64,000 nucleotides of DNA from Lycocorax pyrrhopterus obiensis (lineage: Eukaryota > Chordata > Aves > Passeriformes > Paradisaeidae): assembly GCA_014706295.1 (NCBI GenBank), contig JACSVZ010000012.1, positions 16,203,255 through 16,267,254 of the forward strand, given 5' to 3'. Position 1 is the first letter of the stretch, and every line of letters starts with the position of its first letter. Position numbers and translations under genes: made by a program. This document shows, piece by piece, positions 46,597 through 58,710 of the stretch. The notes under the pieces are model-generated. The model did no database searches. It worked only from the letters and a program-made list of their open reading frames with translations, and was not told the DNA's origin.

Positions 46597-46608
46597 GGGG
46601 GGGGGGGG
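46597..46608. repeat. G12 homopolymer
   Basis: An uninterrupted run of 12 G in GGTTTA-G12-TGG, about 50 bp past the CA microsatellite. It is prone to length error in assembly. Confidence 0.9.
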
Positions 46609-46611
46609 TGG

Positions 46612-47566
46612 AAGAGCCTCCCTGCAATGCTACCACCTCAATGGATGCCCCTCTCCTACACTGACAAAAGGCAGCGTCACACATGCCTGGAGAAGCGGGT
46701 CCCAGAGCCTATTTGCTGTTCTTTCCATTGTTTTGCTTTAATGAGTTGCTAGCAAGGGATGACCTTTCCCTCTCCCTCCTCAACAAAGAAATGAATACAA
46801 TTCTCAAAATCACAGGGGAAAAGAAAACATGTCAGGAAGCACGATGGCCGCAGAGCTACCAAACATGCTGCTGACAAAGACCCAGAGAACGACAGCGAGC
46901 TGGCACGGCTGAAGGGCTGTGGGGGCCAGGAGGCATCAGGAGGGCTGCAAGAGAAGGGGATGCTCCTGCGAGCCTGGGGCTGCAGGTCCAATGCACTCTG
47001 GGGGCTCGCGCTTTCACCAAGACACACACAAAGCAGGTTCCCAAGAGCTCTTTGGGGCGGGACTCCATCTCCCAGCCAGCAACGGGACTCACGGTCATCC
47101 TGAAGAGCTGGCACCCCAGAAAGGAACAAGACCTGCCCTGCCCACACACCAGAGTTGATGGGCTCAGATCCCCAGAGACCCCTCAGCCCCCATGGTCCCC
47201 ACCACCCCAACACTTCCTTTGGGTGCAGCAGCAGGGCTTGGACCTCATTGACCCTGCCCAACTGGGCTTTACCAGGTCCCTGTCCATCCCTTTGCCAGGG
47301 ACAAGACAAAATCATTAAACACTGAGGTCAGCACAGCCCTAAATGTGCCCTTCAGCCTGGATTGATCCTGCTTAAGTCCTCGCAGACCTCCAGAGATGCC
47401 TTCTTCACTTCAGGGGCAATGCTGCTCTTCCCTTTGGCACAGCAAGTGCCACTGCTCAGCTCTGGGACAACAGTGCTGAAGTCCTGGTTTCTGCTGACCT
47501 CGTGAGAAAAAAACAAGCCTGTGGCCCTCACCCAGCACCAGCTAGGCACGCCATCCCTTCACTGAG
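46612..47566. other. Intergenic, nothing recognised
   Basis: No exon recognised. The last 300 bp before the dispersed element have no counterpart next to the partner copy, so they are not part of the repeat. Confidence 0.45.
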
Positions 47567-47694
47567 CTGTGAAAAGTGAGGAATGGCTTTGGATATCTGC
47601 CTGGCTTCTGCAGGCTTGGGACAAAAACAGGGGAAAGAGCCCCTGCAAGACCGAGGTACATCCTCAGTGTCCTATAAATAAAGTCACTGCGCTC
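47567..47694 (+). repeat. 127-bp dispersed element, copy 2 (inverted partner at 37481)
   Basis: This is the reverse-complement partner of 37481-37607. On + it reads CTGTGAAAAGTGAGGAATGG at its start, has the internal tract ACAAAAACAGGGGAAAGAGC, and ends CCTATAAATAAAGTCACTGC then GCTC. A TATAAATAAAG motif near the end could be a TATA box or poly(A) signal of a retroelement LTR. I do not recognise the family. Confidence 0.85.
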
Positions 47695-47699
47695 TGAGC

Positions 47700-48910
47700 T
47701 GTTGTCTCCATGTCTCAGTTATCCTTGACTGCTCAGGTGGCTGCTCCAGGGGCTCCAACAGAGAGGGACACAGCAGCAGTCAGACCCAGGAGCAGCTTCC
47801 AAGGTCTATTTTCATTTGCCTCCCCCACCCTTTCCATGGCATCTCGAAGCTCTGAGAGGAGACACAGCCCCAGCCATGCACTCCCCCATGACACCTACCC
47901 CAGGAGGACTCCCTCCACTACCACAGGCTTTAGAGAAGGGGCAGGTTTTCTCTGGCATTCCCCACCCTTCCGCCTGCTGCAAACCATGTTGTGTATTGGC
48001 AGCTCCACCCAAATCCCTGCCAACATCCAAACATCTGCAACTCCTTAGCATGCGGCATTCCCTTTCTTTATTTCATTGGTGTTGCTGGAGTTAACCTCCC
48101 TGCTCCCCAGCTGTGGCCCCACATCCACCACCCAGCGTCTCTGCTGGCCGGGGTGGCTGCTCACGGGTGGGGGTGTCACTCCCAGCCCCACAAGCATTAA
48201 CCCTGCTGAGCCATGAGCACGGGGCATCGGCTCCTACCCTCTCCTTAGATGGTCTTTTTATTTCGGTGGGCTGGTTTCCCCTGAATTTTGGAGCTCTTGG
48301 AGAACGTTTAAGCTGCTGCTGCTCAGCATGGAGAAGCACAACCACCATCAGAACTGGTGGAAAGAGTTGTAAGACCTTCTCCCCATCTCCTGTGCTCCTG
48401 GTGGCAGTAGGAAACTCCTCCTCCCCACCTTCTGTGCTCCTGGTGGCAGCAGCCAGCTCTTCCTCTCCCTTCCATCTTGCTGATGTCCACCCATCCATGG
48501 AGGCTGCACATCCCCTTGAAGAAACACAGCCAGCAACTCTGCCATACTCCCATGGAAACACCTACCCTTGGCCCATGCACCGTGCCACACCATGCCATGC
48601 TGTGCTCATAGCTAACCTCCTACTCTCTCTTATCCCACCACTTTTCCTCCACTAAGAAAATCCTCCTTAAAAGCCCCTTTTGCCCTGTTTACACCTGTGC
48701 TGGCTTGGGGGAGGGCAGAGATGTGCTGCAAGTCATTCAGGCTGTCCTCAGAGCATGGCCAGACGCAGGGACCACAGTCTGTCCTCCCCAGATGCACAGC
48801 AAGAGTACGGAGTCGGAAAAAATTATGTGGGAGGTTTTCCATTGGAGGACACTCCTTCCCTGCTCAGTGTTTGGGGCTGGAAAGCTCTCGGAAAGTGAAA
48901 GGGGTTGACA
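47700..48910. other. Intergenic, with a 42-bp tandem duplication
   Basis: GC-moderate DNA with no exon. At 48381-48464 a segment is present twice in tandem (period 42 bp; shared core TGTGCTCCTGGTGGCAG). AT-richer spots lie at 48055-48100 and 48236-48315. Confidence 0.5.
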
Positions 48911-48929
48911 CTTCTTCTGGCAGCAGAGT

Positions 48930-49150
48930 TCAGTAGGGGTCAGAGCTAATCCAAGCAGAGCCGATGGGAGGGGAGGGAGGTGGCGGGGGGAGCCGAGCGT
49001 TGACGCGCTGAGAGGTAAAAGCTGTGTCAGACACTCCCAGGAGGGAGGAAACAAATGTATAATCAAAACAAAACCGGCTGGGGCTCGTGTGGTTGATGGT
49101 GGGTCTCCGGGGGGCTCGAATTTTATGTTCAGCTGCTGCAGGCGGCATGG
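48930..49150. promoter_or_regulatory. Candidate conserved non-coding element
   Basis: Non-repetitive sequence contains GAGCTAATCCAAGCAGAGC, GCGTTGACGCGCTGAGAGG, ACAAATGTATAATCAAAAC and CTCGAATTTTATGTTCAGC. It mixes CpG and AT-rich motifs in the way developmental enhancers often do. Confidence 0.35.
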
Positions 49151-51920
49151 AGGGAGAGCGGGGCTGGGAGTGCTGCTGTCAGGGGCCACAGTCGGTGCAA
49201 CCGCCTTGCAGGCAGCTGAGGACCTACCTGGCCTCAAAGCCATCGAGATTCCCAATAGTCCTTGAATCAGCCCACGGATGCTCAAGGCTTATTCTAGGTC
49301 CTGTTTCCAAGGGATGGTTGGGTGGGAACTCAGGCTGACAGACACTCTGGGAATCATGTTAGGACCCAAAAACACTTCTGCTCCTTCATCCTGTGTTTGC
49401 ATAAAGCTCCAGACACTGGAAACACAACCACCAAGCCAAGCTCCCCACCCCAGAAGGAGAAGAGATCAGGACAACTCAACAAAACCCAAGCTTTCACCCT
49501 GACAGCCATGCTATGCTGCTCCCATCCTATCTGGAGACAGCGTTGGAGCAGCCCAGAAGGGTCCTGGAGGTCCCAGGGCAACCACACGGCTCTGTAAATC
49601 CAACATGTATTATCCAGGGCACCGCACACGTGTGGAGAACCAGCACGGATCTAGAGCTCAGGGGAGACCTTCGCCTGCCAGCACGTGATTGACTTGGTGC
49701 TGAGCCTCAGGCACTGGTCCAAGCCATGGGATGATACTAAGCAGTGTCTGATAATAAAATCAGCACCAGACAGCAGAGCCCATTTGTTTCAGATCAAGGG
49801 GATTACCAAGATTTTTACTGGTTTGCTAACTAATGGGGTATTTGTGTGGAGATGTCCAGGCCAAATCCATCTTTCAGCCAGAAGTCTCCCCTCAGCTCTG
49901 ACATGGGGAGCTGTGGGCAGAGCATCTCTGTTTTTTAAGCATGCTTTTTGTTCATCTTAACAGGGTGCAGGACTGAAAAACAGATCGAAATCATCAAAAT
50001 GCAGGGGTTTCTAGTGGTTTTGAATGTTTTGGCAGCTAAGTTTTTTAACTTGGAGGATTGAAATGATTCATTTCCCAAAAAGGAGTGGAATGCATGTGCA
50101 AGGTGATGTTAGGGGCACGCAGGTGCAGAAGGGCACTTGCATGTCCTGTTCCCCCAGCCCGGCAGGCTCTGCATCGGTTGGTGTTGGCATCGATGTTCCT
50201 CACTAAGCTCCCAGCCCTGACCCAGCCATTACACTGGTCTCCAGCCTTGTGGCAGGACTGGAAACCCCAGGAATCCCCAACTGAATCCCTCAAGGCAGGA
50301 TTCCCTTCAGCAGCACCTATTCATGGAAAATTAGCAATCTGTCTAGGCAAAAATCTGCACAAGCAATCAGGAAGCTTTTAGAATATCTTAAAGCTTCTGA
50401 GTGTTCAGGCCATGCCAATATCATATTTTCATGTTTTCTGCATGGTGGTGGCAGCTCAAGCCTTTCTTTTCCTTGCCAAACCCCCTCAAAAGAGCAAAGT
50501 GGAAGCCCTCTGAGCACTCCAGCTCCAAGGTCCTGGCCCTTAGGAGAAACATCTGGAACTATGGAGGACAGCCTGGCAGAGCTGCAGTGCGAAGTTGTGG
50601 CATCCAGGTCTCTGCTGTATCAGCTGCAGGAGACATGGGATGCACTAAAGGCTGCCTGAGTCATGCCACCATCCTTTAAACCACTCCCTCTCCCAGTATG
50701 CCCAGTATGACTGATAAATCCAGGAGGAGATGAGCGGTGGATGGGTACATTTCCTGGGATCAGCCCTGAATGGCCTCAGACCAGTGAAGATTCTCAACTG
50801 CAATTTCTCCACCAAAATTGCCCTGGTTTTGAATCATAGCTGAGACTTTGACTGCAGCCATCTGCTCCCAGTCCCCCCAGGCAGTGGGGGGTGACTGTGT
50901 CTGTTTTACTGGCAGGGAGTGAAGGCTCCAGCGGTCCCAAGCCCAGCAGGAACCTTTGTCCACTCAGCCGTAGGACACATTGTGACAATGGGGTGCTTCA
51001 GTGGAGCAGGGTCTGGCTGGGACCAAAGACAGGAGCAGCCACCCGCCATGAGGGCTCTGACATGGGGGTAGACAGACCTGAAGCAGAGGGGGACATGATG
51101 AGGGGCTTCTCATACACCAACTTGCTGCCTTGCCAGGGCCTGACACCCTTCCAAGGACACCTCTGGTAGAACGAGTACAGTCTCTCCCACTTGCCCCACA
51201 GATCCCTGGTGTGGTGTGCGTGGTGTCCCTGTCCCCCCACGCCCAAATGGCCAGAGGCCCCTCCAGCACAGTCCTTGGGGAGACCCCCAGCCAGCACAAG
51301 CCCATTCCCCTCCAATACTCTGGCAGAGCCAAGACCCTCTGACTGCATGGCATCGGAGGGGTTAAGAAAACTGAACCTGCCACAAGAGATTTGAGAAGAA
51401 ACTCCACTGGAGACCTTGAAATCCCGTTAATTGATGCCACACATGTGCTGCATTTAACCTTTGCCCTTTGCTGTAATAGTTTACACAAGTGGCATGAAGG
51501 CTGATGCGCAAGGGCGGTCTGCACGAGCCCAAGCCCGCAGTGATCACTCCGGGCATCCTCCACGCCAGGGTCCCCTTCTCAGTGCCAGGCTCCTCCATCC
51601 CAAAGGCACTAGTGAGCCCTCTGATGGGAATTTGGGCTCCTGAGCCCTCACACAGGAATCAGCAGCTGTTTGTGGGCAAGTCCCAGGCAAAGAAAGAGTA
51701 ATTATTCCATTATTTGCAATAAAACCCTTGCCGCGGTCTCTGGGGAAGCGCAGCCCTGCCAGCTGGTGCCCAGGCAGGCAGCATCCCCATCCCACTGGGT
51801 CTCACCCAGGGATGCAGAGAGGAGCTACTGCTGCTTGTGGTTAACACAAAGGGTGTGGGACAGCATCTTCCCAGCCCTGCCATCCCCATCCTTCCCTTCC
51901 CATGGGAGATTTGTTCTCTA
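49151..51920. other. Intergenic, no gene recognised
   Basis: Mixed composition. AT-richer stretches occur at 49.74-50.07 and 51.36-51.50 kb. The phrase AAAGAGTAATTATTCCATTATTTGCAATAAAACC (51694-51727, read in two parts) is another homeodomain-like AT-rich spot. No exon supported. Confidence 0.45.
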
Positions 51921-51924
51921 TCAC

Positions 51925-52115
51925 TCAGGAAAATACTGCGGAGTGAAGACTGAAAAAAAGGTCAGAGTTATGGTCATTGTTAGCTCCTATTATAGCCAGG
52001 CAAAGGACAGAGCAAATGAGTCCTCATGACTTTATCCATCTTAAAGTCACCAGAGTAGGTGAAATACTAAAATATAATTTTGTAACTTCTACCTGATAGG
52101 GGTCATGCTTCAAAC
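51925..52115. promoter_or_regulatory. Candidate conserved non-coding element
   Basis: Contains GGTCATTGTTAGCTCC (SOX-like), CTATTATAGCCAGGC, ATGACTTTATCCATCTTAAAG and ACTAAAATATAATTTTG. Non-coding and repeat-free. Confidence 0.35.
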
Positions 52116-53620
52116 CAGCTTGTTTCTTCCACTGCGCAGGCTTCAGGGTTGGACACAAGAAGGGCACGCTCTGAGAGCAGGGTACCAGGAGGAATGAGGA
52201 CATGGTCTCCAGGGCAAGGTAGGAGAAACCAGAATGTGTCACTGCTGGGGACTTGCAGGGTTACCTGTGATGATGCCCTTCATGCTGCTCCTCAGCCTCA
52301 GGAGCTGATACCTCACCCAGTACGGCAGTGCCCAGGTCACAAGTGAGCAGTGAGACCCAATTCCCAGCTGGCACATTGGCAGATATGTGGTGGATCTACC
52401 ACATTCCCCAGGCTGGGTCAGTCAAGACACAGAACTCTTGGGTCTCCAGGGCCATGAGCACCAAGAGCAGCCCACCAGCCCCCCAGCCATGAATGGTGCT
52501 TATTGTGCCCTTACTGCAGTGTAGGCAGCCGTGAGCTGCTCCCGGACAGCCCTGAGGTGGATTTACACCCTGTGTTTGTCATGGCTGCTGTTATTACCAT
52601 CATGTGTTCACCAATCAAGGGATGCAGAGCTGTGAGCAAGGTCTCAGCTGAAGAAGGAACTGACACTCTGTATATTCAAGTGCAGCCCTCAGCGTTGGGT
52701 GCTGTGGAGGTAAGAGCTTCTGGATGCAGGAGAGCTAGTATTATTATCCACACCCATTCCTACTTCTACAATTCCCAGGAAAATCCCTTCTGGTAGAGAC
52801 ACAGGGCAAGGAGAAGCACCTCATGACGTGGATCTGACTGCCAGAGTCACTCCAATCCACAACTGCCTCTCATTCACAAACTGCTCCATCAAAGACAACT
52901 CCCAAAGGCTTCCCTTCAAGTCCTTACCAAAAGATGCAAACAAAAGGTCAGTTAAAATGTGCCCATTTCTCTTCCTCTTGGGAAGATTTAAATGAGATGT
53001 CAGAGTTCATCACACTGGTTTTGCCTTCCCTCCACAGACTGTTGGGGGACTGTCATGGAGAACCCTGATGCTGGTGCAAAGTTGTGCTTCAGGAGAGACA
53101 CAACCCGTCTAGGTTCTTCCAACCAGCTGCAATCTTAAACCCAGTGACACAAAAAGGTCTTGATGTATTTCAGAATATTTGTGACCAACCCAGCATGTGT
53201 CAATCAAACCATCTGGGGGAATAGGACTGTACTGGGGTAAGCAGGGGGTATGACACACAGTGGGATAGCCTGAGGGCTTCTCAGAAATGCTTTGGGCTAC
53301 AGCTCTGACAAATCCAGATCTCCAAGAGACCAGCACCAATGGCCTTTAATTAGGCTTCAGTAGCTCTTGCTTGGAAGCGTGCGACCCAAGTTTTGGGCAG
53401 TGCTGGTGTGGGGGATTGAGGGGGTCCCAGTGAACAGGGACCTCCCACCAGCGCCGTCCCCGGGCAGGAAACCTGCAAGAGCAGCTGCCAGCCCTGCTTG
53501 CCTTTGGCATCAGAAGAGGGAGATGAGGCGGAGAGCTGCAGCCCGGGCTAATCGGCTGGGCCCTTGTTTTATCTCCAAATGTTCCTGACACAGCCATTAG
53601 AGCTGCCCAGCCAACATCCC
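52116..53620. other. Intergenic, nothing recognised
   Basis: No exon or repeat recognised. The frame at 52503-52796 (97 aa) has no known domain. Confidence 0.45.
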
Positions 53621-53634
53621 AGGGACGATTCCCT

Positions 53635-53960
53635 TTGAACGGCCGCTTTGTCTGGTAACTTTATTTACACTTTTGATGCCAATGTTTATCCACTCTTTAA
53701 AAAGCTATTCAGAGCGTCTCCCAAATTAACTTCAGATGTGAGAGCAAGGGGAACATTCCCTACATCATATTTCATACACTTTCGTGTTATTTAATTCTTG
53801 GAAACTCTCTTTTTTTTAAATATAAAAATATTTTTTAAAAAATCTCCAAGGTTTTGGAGAGTATAACCTCTCCCTGTGTGGTCTGTAAAATCTGGCTGTA
53901 AAGCTCTTTCCTAAAGTTCACAAACTCTATTATAAATCATCTCCTTATCTTGCTTATTGG
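53635..53960. promoter_or_regulatory. Strong AT-rich candidate conserved element with hairpin
   Basis: One of the clearest AT islands in the window. It includes GGTAACTTTATTTACAC, GATGCCAATGTTTATCC (forkhead-like), CCCAAATTAACTTCAG, CGTGTTATTTAATTC, an A/T tract (53809-53842) and the perfect hairpin TCTCCAA-GGTT-TTGGAGA (53843-53860). No transposon signature and no open frame of note. Confidence 0.45.
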
Positions 53961-54099
53961 GTTTCTACTTTCACTGACACACATCCTGGATAAGGAACTG
54001 CTCCAAGTGGCCTCCACCACCAATGGGCCCGTGCCCCTGGCAAGAGCAGCTCTGTCTGGGGATGGCTGGCAAGGATGTCCACAGGAGATGGGGAGGAGG

Positions 54100-54457
54100 T
54101 GGAGGGAGATGGAACAGGGTGGGATGGCATGGGACGGAAGAGGTATGCGGGGGTATGGGGTGAGTGAAATAGGATGAGTGTGATGGAATGAGATAGAGTG
54201 GGATGGAATAGGGTAGGATGGGACAGGAAGAACAGAAAATGGGGTGGGATGGGGTAAGTGAAATGAGATGGATGGGATGGCATAGGATGGAGTGGGATGG
54301 GATAGGATAGGGTAAGATAGAATGGGAAGGATGTAGGGTAATACAGAATATGGTAAGTAGACTGGGATGGGTGGAATGGAGTACGATGGGATGGGATAAA
54401 GTTATGAGATGGGTCAAGATGAGATGGAGATGAGACCAGACCAGACCAGACCAGACA
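54100..54457. repeat. Degenerate GGGAT/GGAAT-type pentamer satellite ending in (ACCAG)n
   Basis: About 330 bp of degenerate pentanucleotide sequence (GGGATGG, GGAATGG, GGATAGG, GGTAAG) with strong purine strand bias, followed by a near-perfect run of GACCA pentamers (54434-54456). On the minus strand it yields low-complexity His/Pro/Ser/Phe translations up to 178 aa that are not real proteins. Confidence 0.88.
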
Positions 54458-55785
54458 AGAGCATTTGCTTTTCCCCACTTCACCCCAAACCTTCCCTCAG
54501 ATTCCAATATTTTTCCTCAAGGTGCCTTAGAAGAATAAAGCTGACTTTCTGTAAAGGAAAAAGAAGCCCAGAGCAGCCTGGTACTCATGGGGCTCACTGG
54601 AGACCCACAGCCAAGCCCCTGGAGGGCTGGAGCAGGTCACCGGCTCTGCTCTGCACAGAAGCAGCTGCAGTGGCCCGGCAGACTTGAGGTCCATCCTCCA
54701 GACCCCTGGGAAGGGGCTGCACCATCGGCACCTGGAGCCAACCGAAGTGTCCATGGACATTTTCTCATTGATTCCCCTCCCAGCAATGACCAGCTGGAAC
54801 TGGAAGAAGGCATCACCTACACCCAGGGTTAACCTCTCCCTTCCCAGCTGGCATCACCGCTGGCTCCCGCCAAAGGGCATCACTGTCAGCAGTCCAGCTC
54901 TGAGGGAAGTTAAAAGCCTCTTCCCAGGAGGGCAATTTTCACAAAAATCCAGTACGTAGCTTGAGACAACCTCCAAAACCATCTGTCAGAGCCCAAAATC
55001 CTGCTTGGATGCAGCAGCAGTCCAGCTGTCCCTACATCAGCAAGCCTGCCCACAGCCCAGGAAATCCAGCGGAGGAAGCCAAGCAGCCGAAGGACCTGGA
55101 AGAGATCCGGGGAGGCAGACTGTTCCCACTGCCGGACCAAGCCAGAGTGGCGTCCGACGAAAACCACTGCATCTCCTGGGACCCTGCAGCTGTGAAGAAA
55201 CCTCTGGGCAGGACAGGAGGACCTGATGACAGCCAAGGTCTTGGACAGGGAAGAGGGAATCTGAAATGCTGTATTATTTGGATTCAGCAAGCAAGACTTC
55301 CATGCAGTTAATGCCCGCCTTGCCCCAGGGCACAGTGTACCAGAGAAATCCATTCTTGACCAAAAATGGGGTCTGGGGACATGGATGGTGGCTTTCTGTC
55401 AACCCTGCAGCTCTGATGATGGGGAGCAGCTACGCTGATTCCCTGGCAGGGACTTTCCAGGTGGGAGGTGAGGCTGCAGGCCATGTGCCAGGCTGCAGGG
55501 CAGCATCCCACCAACGTAGACTGGAGTTGCTCATCCCTGAGTACCTCACTCTGGGCACTTCAGCAGGGACAGAGATCTCCTTGAAGGTGGCTGGGGTGGG
55601 AGGGCAGTCAAGAGGGATGCAGGGGAGGCTGCAGCACTAATGCAGGCATGATCAGGCATCCAGGTGAGATGTGGGAAGGGTTTATCACCTTCCCTTGGTG
55701 GCAGGGGGGTGGAGGGGTGGTACTGCGGCCTCCTGGCAGGCTGCGAGACATCCGTTTACAGAGCACTTGGGGATGCTCAGAAGCG
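54458..55785. other. Intergenic, nothing recognised
   Basis: GC-moderate sequence without a supported exon or repeat. Confidence 0.45.
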
Positions 55786-55789
55786 AGGC

Positions 55790-56010
55790 GCCACACAAGC
55801 ACGAAATGTCATTACAAAGGATATGATTTAAGGCCGGGCAGGGCCAGGAGGGGAGGGGGATCCAGTTTTCATGGAAGACTATACAAAATAAATCCTGTCC
55901 GAAAGGCTTCCCGCCTCCACAGCAGAAAGTGGAGCTGTATCAGACGGCCTGTCTCTGCCGTCCTCTCCTTCTTCCTTTTACAGGCATAAGGAGATTTTTT
56001 TTTTTTGCTC
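55790..56010. promoter_or_regulatory. Candidate element
   Basis: Includes AATGTCATTACAAAGG, GATATGATTTAAGGCC, and ACTATACAAAATAAATCC, and ends in a T run (55995-56006). Weak compositional support. Confidence 0.25.
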
Positions 56011-57225
56011 ATCTTTGCTGCAAGACTTGTTGGGTCCTGCCAGCTGATCCATGGCCAAGGGGAAGGTCGAGGGAGGAAGGAGAACGAAGGGATCCAGATC
56101 CCCTCCGTGATGGGACCTCCACAGCCATGTCCGCCCTCAGCTGGGCAACCTGAGGGTCACCAGAGGGATGTGGGCACCAGAGGGACATAGCACTGACATC
56201 ACTGGCCACATGCACAGGTCAGGAGAGGCTGCAGAAAAGGAAAGCTGGTGAGCCAGAAGCCATGCCCCAGTGTGCCACCACTCTGCTTCTCCCAGCCCAG
56301 CCAGGCTCAGGGCTTCTCTCCCCTCACCCCAAGTGCCCATGGCCACACATCTCCTGCTGCTGCTCCCAGCCCGGGCCTCCGCTCAGGGGATCACTCTGCC
56401 CGAGTGCCCCGACCCGCCCTCTCCTTCCCGCCTGCAGTGACGCGCCGTGGCCGCGCTGCTGGCACTGCTCACAGCACAGCGTGGTGGCACACAGAGCCAG
56501 CTGCACCCCGTCACTGGGAGAAGAGCTCCAAAGAAGCTGCAGGGAGAATTGCATCACTCAAGCCCTCAGCCATCATGTATGTGCAGACACGGTCAGGAAG
56601 AGCTGGGCAGGATCCAGCCATTTGAGGGGAGGTGATGGGGAGAGTTGGGCCGGTGCTTCTCTCCTCTCACTCCTCTGCCCACAGTCATGGACATGGCTCA
56701 GGTGGACGTGGCTGGTGCAGCTGAGGACGTGTCCAGGTGCCCACCCTGCCTGACAGCCAGGGGCCAGCAGCCCAACCTGCCACAGACTGCATCTGTCCTT
56801 CGCTAAAGCTCCATGGTGGCCAGGTGATGGTCCTGGGGCAGCAGCAGGGTGCTCAGGGCTCTCTGGCCCATGCCCCGGTCCCACTGCTGCCACTGGAACA
56901 GGAACAAACCAAAACAGGGCTCCAGTCAGCAGGAATCCCCCCCAAGACTTGTCTCCATGGCTGCAAATGGAACAAAAGGAAATTGTGGCCAAAAGGATTT
57001 GCCAAAAGTGCTGCTTCTTTTATTTTTAGGGAAATTTCAAAGTGAAAATTTCTCATTTTCAGCCTTGCTGAAATTTTTCCCTCTTTCCCCACACAGGGCA
57101 GGAAAGAAGCCAAATGCTATTTCTGTGGGAAAGGAAACATTCTCCTCTCCCCTCTCCTGTGCATTTTCTAGGAAGGAGAAGAAAATCTTGATAAAGCTAG
57201 AGGAAGGGGAAGCCCATTGAAATAA
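56011..57225. other. Intergenic, nothing recognised
   Basis: GC-rich, then a mixed segment around 56.95-57.22 kb. No exon recognised. Confidence 0.45.
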
Positions 57226-57720
57226 AATAGCCAGCAGCAAAGTCATTGAGAAATGTTAAGTGAACAAACAAGTGGTTAGTTGCTCTTAAATTTCAGACCA
57301 AACTGGCTCTGCAGAGCACATGGTTCTCCATCCCCACTGAAGCTCAGGCAGGAGACGAGAAGGAGGTTCTCTTTGGCTTCTCTTGGTGATGCCTCTTAAC
57401 GCCTTTCGTGCTCTTTCATTCAGCTGTGTGGTCTCCCCTTTTGCCACAGAGAAGACGAACCCTTTTCCCAGGAGAGATGACTCCAAGGTCTGGATCATTT
57501 TCTTCATCCATTGGCTCTGACGGAGGGTGAGGAGATAGAGCGCCAAGGCTGGATACCTCTCTGATTTGGCCTTAAGTCAAGCAAGACAAACCCTGGCGTG
57601 AAGGCAGTTTTAATGAGGAATTTGCAACCCTAATTAGAAAAATAAGGGCATATTCCTGCAACATATAAATATAACACAAAGGTTGAGTTGAAAGATTCAA
57701 GGTCTAGAGAGGAGAAAAAC
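57226..57720. promoter_or_regulatory. AT-rich candidate element(s)
   Basis: Two AT-rich stretches: 57226-57300 (GAAATAAAATAGCCAGC, GTGGTTAGTTGCTC) and 57600-57690 (CAGTTTTAATGAGGAATTTG, CCCTAATTAGAAAAATAAG, CATATAAATATAACAC). CCCTAATTAG carries a TAATTA homeodomain core. Non-repetitive. Confidence 0.35.
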
Positions 57721-58610
57721 CAAAGAGGCCCCAAAGTTTCCGAGTTCCTGTTGGCTTTGGAGAGAGGTCCACGCCTGGGGAAGTTCAAGCTTCTCCAGAT
57801 CTCCAGGGTCTGCAAAACCTGTGCCGAGGCTCTCCAGCAAGCAGGCTTGCTCCCACGGTGTCCGGCATTTCCTAGTGAGGGAAGGTCTGGGAAGCACTGC
57901 AAGAACAGCCTTTTACAAAGTATTTTGGCAACCTTGCTTCCAATGGGGATGCAGAAAGTACAAAGGCTGGAAAACCTAAAAAAAAAATAGGGGGAGGGGG
58001 GCTAACCGAAGGTTTCAGGCATTAGCAAGTTTGACTTGGGGGTGGTTCAAGTTGGAGGTGAAAGTTCGGGCGAGGTGCTCATTCTCCATGAGTCAGAGCA
58101 TCCGGAGTGGCAGGAAGCTGAGGATCAAGAGGCGGCTGTCAGGGCCAGAGACTTTTACCAGAGCCAGCCCCTGGGGCCGAGTGCTCTGCCTGGCCAGGGC
58201 AGCGCGGGGCTGGGAGCTGAGCTTAGCCCCGTGCAAGGCGTCGGAGCAGGGACACAGGTGACAGCCCGAGCAGCACGTGAGACACTGTGATGTGGGCACG
58301 GGGCTCAGGCACCCGCTGGCAGTGCTGCCTCTGTGGTTCAGCAGCTGGAGAGGAGCCCAGGATGACCCGCTTTCCCTCCGAACCTCTGACAACCTGCCGA
58401 CAACCTGCCTCCACCCACCGCCGAGCCAGACACACCCACCGATGTCCCCGGGTGACCCGCGGCGTTGCCGGCGAGGCACCTGAGCCCCGAGAACGGCACT
58501 CGGACCCACCAGAGATGGGGACTGGATGCTGTGCTCAGGGCTGGCACCATCCCCTCTGAGAGACTCTGGGGGCTTCTGAAATTCTTCAACAATGGGAAAT
58601 TCCTTCCTCT
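57721..58610. other. Intergenic, CpG-moderate
   Basis: CpG content rises at 58.06-58.48 kb. The 177-aa minus-strand frame here has no recognisable domain. No exon supported. Confidence 0.45.
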
Positions 58611-58612
58611 CA

Positions 58613-58710
58613 CTAAAATCAATCAATCAATCAATCAATCAAACAAACAAAAGCAAAACAGAACAAAAAAACACCAAAACAAAAAAAAACCAAACAACAA
58701 GGAAAAAACC
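58613..58710. repeat. (AATC)n and A-rich simple repeat
   Basis: About six tandem AATC units (58617-58640) run into AAAC/A-rich sequence to about 58710. Confidence 0.93.

Noticed and set aside
53954..54507. 174-178 aa His/Pro/Ser/Phe-rich minus-strand frames
   Set aside because: Translation of a degenerate pentamer satellite.
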